From Gammaproteobacteria bacterium (GTDB lineage: Bacteria > Pseudomonadota > Gammaproteobacteria > SG8-11): a stretch of 6,222 bases of DNA. The notes below the pieces were generated by a model, which ran no database searches, was not told the DNA's origin, and worked only from the letters and a program-made list of their open reading frames with translations. This document shows, piece after piece, positions 1 to 5,051 of this stretch. The first letter of the stretch is position 1. Each line of letters opens with the position of its first letter. Location: contig JACQEQ010000414.1 in assembly GCA_016200445.1 (NCBI GenBank), positions 1-6,222 on the forward strand, written 5' to 3'. Both the position numbers and the translations under genes were made by a program.

Positions 1-252
1 GAGCATGAGTTTCAGCGCGTAATCGCGATTCTCTGGCTGCTTGAAGTTAACGGCTAAACCCCACAACCGTTGCCAATAAATCAATGTGACCGCAAGAATC
101 GCCCCCGCTTGTATGACCACATTAAACACGTCGGAGCGTTGGCCCAATCCAAGATGTTCTGCAATCAATAAGTGCCCGGTACTGGAAATCGGCAAAAACT
201 CAGTGATGCCCTCGATAATGCCCAGCAAAATCACTTGAAGCAGGTCGCTCAT
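1..252 (-). CDS. uppP: Undecaprenyl-diphosphatase UppP (BacA family), N-terminal 84 residues, cut by window edge
   Basis: This inner-membrane enzyme dephosphorylates undecaprenyl pyrophosphate to the monophosphate carrier used for peptidoglycan and other wall polymers. The visible part starts MSDLLQVILLGIIEGITEF and carries the family's first signature, EGITEFLPISSTGH, at residues 14-27. E14, E18, S24 and H27 correspond to the E17, E21, S27 and H30 active-site residues of the E. coli protein. A second conserved segment, FNVVIQAGAILAV, lies at about 43-55. The ATG at 250-252 gives the normal family N-terminus. Upstream of it (CGGATCCCCTAC) there is no strong Shine-Dalgarno sequence. About two thirds of the usual roughly 270 residues, including the second catalytic region, lie beyond the left edge, so I cannot tell whether the gene is intact. 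It is divergent from the lipoprotein gene at 488. The family call is near certain. Confidence 0.95.
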   Translation of the reverse strand, partial: MSDLLQVILLGIIEGITEFLPISSTGHLLIAEHLGLGQRSDVFNVVIQAGAILAVTLIYWQRLWGLAVNFKQPENRDYALKLML

Positions 253-368
253 GTAGGGGATCCGTTACTAAATCACAGGGAATTAGGATTTCGACGCATG
301 AGTAAGATGCGCCAGCGTCGGCGATTCTACACAAACTCTACTTTGGTTGCCGCACCGAGCATGCCTAA

Positions 369-402
369 TTGTTATATCTCAAGGTATGGGGGCTACTATA
401 AA
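369..402 (+). promoter_or_regulatory. Weak candidate promoter for the FimV-like lipoprotein gene
   Basis: TTGTTA at 369-374 is followed after 19 bases by TACTAT at 394-399, which overlaps TATAAA at 397-402 at the head of an A-run. The spacing is longer than ideal and the match is modest. It lies about 90 bases before the ATG at 488. The whole 235-base region 253-487 must hold promoters for both divergent genes. For uppP I see only a lone minus-strand TAGAAT-like -10 (324-329) with no convincing -35. Confidence 0.22.
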
Positions 403-487
403 AAAATGTGACGCAGATTCCACTCCCCAGCCGCCCTCTGATACCATTTATGTCAAGTTGCTGTCTGTGCCATAAGCGGGGTGTCCA

Positions 488-1225
488 ATGTACAAATCAA
501 ATTTCGTATTAGTATTAGGCGGCGCCGTGGTCTTGTTAACAGGTTGTGCAGATTTTGCTATACCAAAACGCACTGATGGGGTGTCATCCAGCACGGGAAC
601 TGTACGTGCTGCGCGTAGCACCAAACATGCAAGCACAACACCTCCCAATGTATTAGGAGGCACGACCAGCAGCAAAGAGCCTAGTAGCAAAGAAAAGAAT
701 GAACCCAAGGGAAATGGGTCCACAAAATTAGCGTCGAAATCAGCCGCGACGCCGGATGATGCTGACATCCGTGATGTGGTTGCCATGGTAGGTGCGGGTG
801 GTTCCACGCAGCGTAGTTTTGCAAATGAAGACGTGGTTTCAGTGAACTCTTCTAAAACTGCGCGCCAACCAGTCATTGATTTGGACCAGTTAAATACGGC
901 ACCGCATCCTCCACGCACCGGGTCGTTAATCCCAGACCGGCCACGCGTGTACGCATTCGGCCCAACCAAACCTGGGTATATGCTTGCTGATGTTGCAGGA
1001 CAGTTGTTGCCGTCGGAGCGCGTAACGATTGCGCAAATGATGTGGGCGTTGTATCGCAAAAATCCAGACGCCTTTGTAAACAACGACATCAACAGTTTGA
1101 AACCACGTTCACTGTTGAATGTCCCAGAACTGGACGAGCTGATGGCCATCACACGTGCAGAAGCGGAGACGCAAATTACTCGGCTGCATGGATCGTTAAA
1201 AACTAAGGTCAGCGCTTCGTACTGA
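488..1225 (+). CDS. Lipoprotein with C-terminal FimV/LysM-like domain
   Basis: The 245-residue protein begins with a lipoprotein signal: basic MYKSN, a hydrophobic core (6-16) and lipobox LTGC, so Cys20 would be lipidated. Position +2 is Ala rather than Asp, which favours the outer membrane under the E. coli sorting rule. Residues 21-150 are low in complexity and rich in Ser, Thr, Lys and Pro, suggesting a flexible tether. Residues 152-215 resemble the periplasmic LysM-like domain of FimV/HubP: VYAFGPTKPGYMLADVA, then VTIAQMMWALYRKNPDAF, then INSLKPRSLLNVPE. FimV itself is a much larger inner-membrane protein with a cytoplasmic TPR end that organises cell poles, type IV pili and type II secretion; none of that is present here. 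Peptidoglycan binding is inferred. The 5' end uses several TTA/GTA codons, unlike the housekeeping genes nearby. The ATG is preceded by only a weak purine stretch (GCGGGG). It converges with fabB 14 bases away. The domain call is good; the biological role is unknown. Confidence 0.85.
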   Translation: MYKSNFVLVLGGAVVLLTGCADFAIPKRTDGVSSSTGTVRAARSTKHASTTPPNVLGGTTSSKEPSSKEKNEPKGNGSTKLASKSAATPDDADIRDVVAMVGAGGSTQRSFANEDVVSVNSSKTARQPVIDLDQLNTAPHPPRTGSLIPDRPRVYAFGPTKPGYMLADVAGQLLPSERVTIAQMMWALYRKNPDAFVNNDINSLKPRSLLNVPELDELMAITRAEAETQITRLHGSLKTKVSASY

Positions 1226-1239
1226 CGTAGTTTCCTCTA

Positions 1240-2457
1240 TCACGCGAAGAAGCGCTGGAAGGTTAACGCGGCGTTGGTTCCACCGAATCCAAAACTATTA
1301 CTAAGCACGGTATTCAGTTGCACACCCGTGTGCAACTCGCGCACAACGGGGACACCTTCGGCGCCCGGATCAAGTTGCTCAATGTTGGCGGACGCAGCGA
1401 TAAATCCGCCTTGCATCATTAGTATCGAATAGATTGCCTCGTGTACGCCCGCAGCCCCGAGTGCGTGACCCGAGAGCGACTTCGTGGAACTAATGGGCGG
1501 AATCTTCGCACCAAAAACTTCCCGGACCGCATCCAGCTCGCGCATGTCACCGGCTGGAGTACTGGTACCGTGGGCATTGATGTAGTCCACCGGACCGCGC
1601 ACGTTTTCCAGTGCCTGTTTCATGCAACGGATGGCACCCTCGCCGGAGGGTTGCACCATATCGAACCCATCGGATGTTGCACCGTAACCTACCAATTCCG
1701 CGATGATCTTGGCGCCACGTGCCTTGGCATGTTCCAACTCTTCAAGAACTAACACACCACCGCCACCGGAAATCACAAAGCCGTCGCGATTCGCGTCGTA
1801 AGCGCGCGATGCGGTTTGCGGCGCGTGGTTATACTTCGACGACAAGGCGCCCATGGCATCGAACATCAACGACATGGTCCAATGCACTTCTTCGCCGCCA
1901 CCGGCGAACACGATGTCTTGCTTGCCCATCTGAATCAGCTCGTAGCCATTGCCAATGCAATGCGCACTGGTTGCACATGCCGAGCTGATCGAATAACTCA
2001 CGCCTTTGATTTTAAAAGGTGTCGCCAAACATGCGGCATTGGTGCTCGACATCGTCCGTGTCACCATATACGGCCCAACCCGGCGCAGGCCTTTGGCGCG
2101 CAACAAATCAACCGCTTCGGTCACGTTGGCGGTCGACGCGCCACCCGATCCCATAATCAAGCCCGTGCGCGGATGCGAAATGTCTTTCTCTTCCAACCCC
2201 GAATCAGCCAACGCTTCTTGCATGGCGATATAGTTATACGCCGCGCCGTCGCCCATGAAGCGGCGCACTTTGCGATCAATCAGCTCATCGGGATTGACGC
2301 GGATTGGGCCGCATACGTGGCTGCGAAAACCGAGGTCGGCGTATTCTTGGCTAAACGCAATACCGGAGCGCCCAGTGCGCAAGGACTCCACCACCTCGCG
2401 CTGATTCGCGCCAATGCTTGACACTATGCCGATACCGGTAACTACAACGCGTTTCAA
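1240..2457 (-). CDS. fabB: Beta-ketoacyl-ACP synthase I FabB
   Basis: FabB condenses malonyl-ACP with acyl-ACP in the cytosol and is the synthase that elongates the cis-3-decenoyl-ACP made by FabA. It is therefore required for unsaturated fatty acid synthesis by this route. The 405 residues match the family length (E. coli 406). The thiolase-fold Cys-His-His triad is intact: Cys161 in SSACATS, His296 in NAHGTSTPAGD and His331 in KSLSGHALGAAG, with Lys326 also present. The glycine-rich C-terminal NSFGFGGTNAAL (about 388-399) is present too. The start codon is TTG at 2455-2457. It gives the family N-terminus MKRVVVTGIG, and no ATG exists in a better position. The TTG overlaps the fabA stop as TTGA and is preceded by AAGGA eight bases upstream. 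FabB rather than FabF is supported by the adjacent fabA, the overall sequence and the SSACATS context. Confidence 0.97.
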   Translation of the reverse strand: MKRVVVTGIGIVSSIGANQREVVESLRTGRSGIAFSQEYADLGFRSHVCGPIRVNPDELIDRKVRRFMGDGAAYNYIAMQEALADSGLEEKDISHPRTGLIMGSGGASTANVTEAVDLLRAKGLRRVGPYMVTRTMSSTNAACLATPFKIKGVSYSISSACATSAHCIGNGYELIQMGKQDIVFAGGGEEVHWTMSLMFDAMGALSSKYNHAPQTASRAYDANRDGFVISGGGGVLVLEELEHAKARGAKIIAELVGYGATSDGFDMVQPSGEGAIRCMKQALENVRGPVDYINAHGTSTPAGDMRELDAVREVFGAKIPPISSTKSLSGHALGAAGVHEAIYSILMMQGGFIAASANIEQLDPGAEGVPVVRELHTGVQLNTVLSNSFGFGGTNAALTFQRFFA

Positions 2458-2984
2458 GCTCCGTTTCCTTTCAAGTTGTCGGTGGTTGTAAACAAGCCCA
2501 CACGTAAATCCTTGGCATTATAGATTTCGGTTCCATCAACTAGCATCACAGCGTCGGCGATGCCCATATAAAGTCGGCGCATTATTACACGTTTGATTTC
2601 AATGCGGTAAGTCACCAGCCGGTTTGCCGGCGTGACCTGTCCGGAAAATTTTACGTCGCCTGCGCCCAGCGCACGACCATGCCCCGGGCCACCCAGCCAG
2701 CCTAAATGAAAACCCACCAACTGCCACATCGCATCCAGCCCCAAACAACCGGGCATCACTGGATCGCCTTGAAAATGACAGGCGAAAAACCATAATTCCG
2801 GATGTATATCGAGCTCGGCAATGATCTGACCCTTGCCATACGCACCACCTTCTTCGGAAATTTTTACGATACGATCAAACATCAACATCGGGGGCAGCGG
2901 TAATTGCGCATTGCCTGGGCCAAACATCTCGGCCCGGCCGCATTGCAGCAGTTCCGCATTGCTAAAACTATTTTTGCGTTGCAT
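2454..2984 (-). CDS. fabA: 3-hydroxydecanoyl-ACP dehydratase/isomerase FabA
   Basis: FabA dehydrates 3-hydroxydecanoyl-ACP to trans-2-decenoyl-ACP and isomerises part of it to cis-3-decenoyl-ACP. This is the branch point to unsaturated fatty acids. It is a soluble homodimeric hot-dog-fold enzyme. The 176 residues compare with 172 in E. coli. Catalytic His70 in ACHFQGDPVMPGCLG and Asp84 in GLDAMWQ fall at the same positions as in E. coli. LPLPPMLMFDRI (28-39), GDVKFSGQVTP and YNAKDLRVGLF are further family blocks. The ATG at 2982-2984 has no clear Shine-Dalgarno sequence; MQRKNSFS followed by the conserved ELL region supports it. The stop overlaps the fabB start by four bases (TTGA), so the two are translationally coupled. 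A TPR gene ends 79 bases upstream on the same strand, and a candidate promoter with a palindrome lies in that gap. Confidence 0.98.
   Translation of the reverse strand: MQRKNSFSNAELLQCGRAEMFGPGNAQLPLPPMLMFDRIVKISEEGGAYGKGQIIAELDIHPELWFFACHFQGDPVMPGCLGLDAMWQLVGFHLGWLGGPGHGRALGAGDVKFSGQVTPANRLVTYRIEIKRVIMRRLYMGIADAVMLVDGTEIYNAKDLRVGLFTTTDNLKGNGA
2466..2470 (-). promoter_or_regulatory. Ribosome binding site for the TTG start of fabB
   Basis: AAGGA on the minus strand lies eight bases before the TTG codon, inside the last codons of fabA. Its spacing supports TTG as the real initiation codon. A second GGAG (2459-2462) is too close, one base from TTG, to serve. Confidence 0.6.
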
Positions 2985-3027
2985 CAGAATGGGATTCGAT
3001 TCAGTAGCGCGAGGCGCGAAGATGAGG

Positions 3028-3056
3028 ATTCTATCTGTTCAGATGGAAACATTGAA
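3028..3056 (-). promoter_or_regulatory. Candidate fabAB promoter with overlapping palindrome
   Basis: On the minus strand TTCAAT (3056-3051) and TAGAAT (3033-3028) are separated by exactly 17 bases. The -10 matches the sigma-70 consensus at five of six positions, the -35 at only three. Transcription would start about 35 bases before the fabA ATG. The spacer contains the perfect 12-base palindrome ATCTGTTCAGAT (3033-3044), a plausible operator position. Confidence 0.4.
3033..3044. repeat. 12-base perfect palindrome upstream of fabA (possible operator)
   Basis: ATCTG-TT-CAGAT is a perfect inverted repeat with a two-base centre. It sits between the candidate -35 and -10 of the fabA promoter and touches the -10. 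It does not read as the FadR-type TGGTC-N-GACCA site, and I cannot match it to a specific FabR/DesT-type site by eye. A 12-mer palindrome can arise by chance; only its position makes it noteworthy. Confidence 0.4.
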
Positions 3057-3063
3057 CAAATCG

Positions 3064-3513
3064 TTAACCGAGCTGAAGGAAGGTTTCAGCCAGCAGTGTA
3101 CGTGCCCGCGCGGCCGACGGATGATTTGGATAGCGCTCCACGAGCTCTTTCCACAACGCACAGGCTTGCCCCAGATTGCGCTTGGCATCGCGCAACAAAA
3201 GACCAAGATTGATGTACGCATTTCCGAACCCGGCGTGGGTTTTAAGTACCTGGCGATAGGCGCGCTCTGCAAACGCTACGTCCCCATTGCGCCAGTACAT
3301 CGTACCCATGTCGGTCCAAACTTCCGGTTGATTCGAGTCAATGCGTAACGCGTATGAATAATAAACAATTGCTTGCGCGGCTTCGCCTTGATCGTAATAG
3401 ATGTTCCCCAAGCTCACCGCAGCCGCAATGTCGTCAGGATCATGATTGAGAACAGTCTTCAAGCGTTCGATATCATTGTCGGCAGTTGCCGTAGTGCCCG
3501 TCGTCGAAGTCAT
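3064..3513 (-). CDS. Small tetratricopeptide (TPR) repeat protein
   Basis: The 149-residue protein has no signal peptide or membrane segment and is probably cytosolic. After a Thr-rich N-terminus (1-13) comes a partial helix, ERLKTVLNHDPDD (16-28). Three TPR units follow at about 29-61 (VSLGNIYYDQGEAAQAIVYY), 62-95 (VWTDMGTMYWRNGDVAFAER) and 96-131 (AYINLGLLLRDA, LWKELVERYPNHP). The Gly/Ala/Tyr/Pro TPR positions are well kept. The third repeat resembles those in TPR proteins with a CcmH/NrfG flavour, but no catalytic domain is present, so its role is probably protein-protein binding with an unknown partner. Start: ATG with GAGGG seven bases upstream. The gene begins 13 bases after the hydrolase stop, so the two are very likely cotranscribed. 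fabA follows after 79 bases without an obvious terminator. Confidence 0.85.
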   Translation of the reverse strand: MTSTTGTTATADNDIERLKTVLNHDPDDIAAAVSLGNIYYDQGEAAQAIVYYSYALRIDSNQPEVWTDMGTMYWRNGDVAFAERAYRQVLKTHAGFGNAYINLGLLLRDAKRNLGQACALWKELVERYPNHPSAARARTLLAETFLQLG

Positions 3514-3520
3514 TATCGAT

Positions 3521-3525
3521 CCCTC
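3521..3525 (-). promoter_or_regulatory. Ribosome binding site of the TPR gene
   Basis: GAGGG on the minus strand lies seven bases before the ATG at 3513 and one base downstream of the hydrolase stop codon. This placement suits translational coupling of the two genes and fixes the TPR start. Confidence 0.6.
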
Positions 3526-3526
3526 A

Positions 3527-4381
3527 TCACAAAAAGTGCGCCGATAGCGCGGTGGATTCTATAGATGGCGCAAGCGATTTTGCATCATCACTACCCGATG
3601 CAACTTCCTGGTGTGTCGCGGGCGTCAAGTAACGACTCACCCAGGTCGCGATCACGGCGCCGGCATACGCGGCATCGTATCGATCAGACAACAAATGATC
3701 GGCGCTATCCAATGTTATGAAGCTCTTGGGGTGACGCGCATGCGCAAACAATTGTGCGGCGTGGTCGATGCCGATCACTTCGTCGCCCGGCGCGTGCAAT
3801 ATTAGCAGCGCTTTACCCAGATCACGTAAATCCGCTTGCACCTCTGCAGCCATTACATCATCAATAAACTGACGCTTGATCCGTACGCGATGCCCTAATA
3901 CCTGGACCTCGGCATCGCCTTCGGATTCTATGCGTGTGCGATTTTCGCCAAAATGCTCTAACACGTGCTTAGGATCGGAAGGGGTTGCAATCGTGACTAC
4001 CGCAACGGATGACGGTACGCTGCGCGCCGCTTTTAACATGGCGATACCGCAGAACGAATGGCCAATCAAAATCTGTGGCGCGGCATAATGCGCTTCTAAA
4101 AACCGCACCGCCGAAATTACATCGTCGATATTACTGGTAAGGTTGGTGTCTGAAAATTCCCCTTCACTCTCACCAAGCCCGGTAAAATCGAAACGCAACA
4201 CGCCGAACCCCGCACGTGCCAGTGTTTTACCAATATTTACCGCCGCTTTAAATTCTTTGCTGCAGGTAAAACAGTGCGCGAATAACACCCAGGCTTTAGG
4301 AGTATGGCGGGAAGGAAGATCGAGACGCGCCGCTAAGCGGACACCCCGCGTATTGAGAAAGCTCACTCGTTCGCTTTTCAT
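3527..4381 (-). CDS. Alpha/beta hydrolase, stand-alone homologue of the hydrolase half of alpha/beta hydrolase-OsmC fusions
   Basis: The 284-residue protein begins MKSERVSFLNTRGVRLAARL. It shows the blocks I know from the N-terminal half of 'bifunctional alpha/beta hydrolase/OsmC' proteins: FAHCFTCSKEFKA (34-46), LRFDFTGLGESEGEFSDTN (62-80), IRIKRQF-like RVRIKRQF (165-172), LHAPGDEVIGIDHA (195-208) and HPKSFITLDSADHLLS (217-232). Likely catalytic residues are Ser109 in GHSFCG, Asp200 and His229. The elbow reads G-H-S-F-C-G, with Cys where the usual GxSxG has Gly. After SRYL (249-252) the protein ends in a 32-residue polar tail; there is no OsmC domain and no room for one before the TPR gene. 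No signal peptide, so cytosolic. The frame is open for 55 more codons upstream, but that stretch translates the tRNA gene, so the ATG at 4381 is preferred; its ribosome site is weak. The substrate is unknown; esterase/thioesterase-like activity is inferred from the fold only. Confidence 0.88.
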   Translation of the reverse strand: MKSERVSFLNTRGVRLAARLDLPSRHTPKAWVLFAHCFTCSKEFKAAVNIGKTLARAGFGVLRFDFTGLGESEGEFSDTNLTSNIDDVISAVRFLEAHYAAPQILIGHSFCGIAMLKAARSVPSSVAVVTIATPSDPKHVLEHFGENRTRIESEGDAEVQVLGHRVRIKRQFIDDVMAAEVQADLRDLGKALLILHAPGDEVIGIDHAAQLFAHARHPKSFITLDSADHLLSDRYDAAYAGAVIATWVSRYLTPATHQEVASGSDDAKSLAPSIESTALSAHFL

Positions 4382-4431
4382 CCGCTCACATCCATTCCGC
4401 TGTGTGTGATCAGGGAATACTGCAAAAAATT

Positions 4432-4505
4432 TGGCTGGGGGACTAGGATTCGAACCTAGGTTTACGGAGTCAGAGTCCGTAGTCCTGCCGCTAGACGATC
4501 CCCCA
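4432..4505 (-). tRNA. tRNA-Gln (anticodon CUG)
   Basis: The 74-base gene folds into a full cloverleaf. The acceptor stem is TGGGGGA/TCCCCCA, the anticodon stem ACGGA/TCCGT with loop CTCTGAC, and the T stem CTAGG/CCTAG with loop TTCGAAT. The 3' CCA is encoded (4432-4434). The anticodon CUG is complementary to + strand positions 4471-4473 and reads CAG. The U1-A72 end pair and G73 discriminator are typical of glutamine tRNAs and are recognised by GlnRS. It lies on the same strand as rpsI upstream and the hydrolase downstream. A run of six T (4429-4424) follows two bases after CCA. Confidence 0.97.
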
Positions 4506-4511
4506 TCATTA

Positions 4512-4526
4512 ACTCTGCTACAGAGT
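4512..4526 (-). repeat. Small inverted repeat in the tRNA-Gln leader
   Basis: ACTCTG (4512-4517) and CAGAGT (4521-4526) form a six-base stem with a three-base loop, six bases upstream of the mature tRNA 5' end. It would be part of the precursor removed by RNase P. It is not followed by a T-run, so it is not a terminator. Confidence 0.45.
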
Positions 4527-4545
4527 GCACTATTCGGCGCGTGCA

Positions 4546-4574
4546 AGAATAATCAAGATTGCCTAGAGCAGCAA
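4546..4574 (-). promoter_or_regulatory. Candidate promoter of tRNA-Gln
   Basis: TTGCTG (4574-4569) and TATTCT (4551-4546) are 17 bases apart, downstream of the rpsI terminator. The bases after the -10 (TGCACGCGCC) are GC-rich, as is common for stringently controlled stable-RNA promoters. The start would be about 33 bases before the tRNA. The position is good and the consensus match moderate. Confidence 0.45.
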
Positions 4575-4590
4575 GCAAACGCTCTGCGCA

Positions 4591-4630
4591 TAAATAAAAA
4601 CGCCGAAGCGCATTTCGCGCTTCGGCGTTT
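4591..4630 (-). terminator. Rho-independent terminator of rplM-rpsI
   Basis: Read on the minus strand, AAACGCCGAAGCGC and GCGCTTCGGCGTTT form a perfect 14-base stem (4630-4617 with 4611-4598) around a five-base loop. TTTTTATTTA follows, overlapping the foot of the stem. It begins 17 bases after the rpsI stop. The plus-strand side lacks a T-run, so it works in one direction only. It separates the ribosomal operon from the tRNA. Confidence 0.93.
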
Positions 4631-4646
4631 GGTTCGAGATATTCTT

Positions 4647-5039
4647 TTAACGCTTGGAGTACTGGGGACGCTTACGCGCTTTGTGCAGCCCAACTTTCTT
4701 ACGTTCCACTTCGCGCGCATCACGCGTGAGGAAACCGCCTTTGCGCAGCGCTGAACGTAAGGTCTCGTCATAGACCGTTAACGCACGCGCAATGCCGTGA
4801 CGAATGGCACCGGCTTGGCCGGTATCGCCACCGCCACTGACAGTCACTGCGATATCGAGCTTGTCGGCCATGTCCACGGCAACCAGCGGTTGACGCACCA
4901 ACATACGTGCGGTTTCGCGACCGAAGTAGTTATCGATCGGACGTGCATTTACCGTAATCGCACCGCTACCGGTGGTCAAAAACACGCGAGCGGTAGAACT
5001 CTTGCGCCGCCCTGTGGCGTAATGCTGGTTTGTAGCCAT
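4647..5039 (-). CDS. rpsI: 30S ribosomal protein S9
   Basis: S9 (uS9) binds 16S rRNA in the head of the small subunit, and its C-terminal tail reaches the P-site tRNA. The 130 residues equal the E. coli length. Family blocks are YATGRRKSSTARVFL (7-21), GSGAITVNARPIDNYFGRE (24-42), VSGGGDTGQAGAIRHGIARA (67-86), and the basic tail VGLHKARKRPQYSKR ending in the conserved SKR. The ATG at 5037-5039 lies 12 bases after the rplM stop with a weak GAG ribosome site, as expected for a coupled second gene. The operon ends at the strong terminator downstream. Confidence 0.99.
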   Translation of the reverse strand: MATNQHYATGRRKSSTARVFLTTGSGAITVNARPIDNYFGRETARMLVRQPLVAVDMADKLDIAVTVSGGGDTGQAGAIRHGIARALTVYDETLRSALRKGGFLTRDAREVERKKVGLHKARKRPQYSKR

Positions 5040-5051
5040 TGATTTGTCTCG

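Noticed and set aside
448..1152. Long minus-strand open frame (234 codons) opposite the lipoprotein gene
   Set aside because: The plus frame has a lipobox and a recognisable FimV-like domain; the minus frame has no recognisable domain and is its antisense shadow.
1198..1226. Possible fabB terminator: minus-strand GTCAG/CTGAC stem with a nine-base loop, then T5 five bases later
   Set aside because: The stem is only five bases and the T-run is not adjacent, so it is too weak to annotate. It lies inside the end of the convergent lipoprotein gene.
1816..2421. Plus-strand open frame of 201 codons opposite fabB
   Set aside because: It lies wholly inside fabB, whose catalytic residues and length are complete. 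The composition (His, Arg and Ala rich) is that of an antisense shadow.
4432..4505. tRNA-Gln as an integration site for a mobile element
   Set aside because: No integrase gene or second copy of the tRNA 3' end was seen in the window, and the flanks are housekeeping genes.
4382..4546. N-terminal extension of the alpha/beta hydrolase frame (55 codons, containing GGSSSGRTTDSDSVNLGSN)
   Set aside because: This peptide is the translation of the tRNA-Gln gene read in frame, a known annotation artefact. The hydrolase family N-terminus matches the ATG at 4381.
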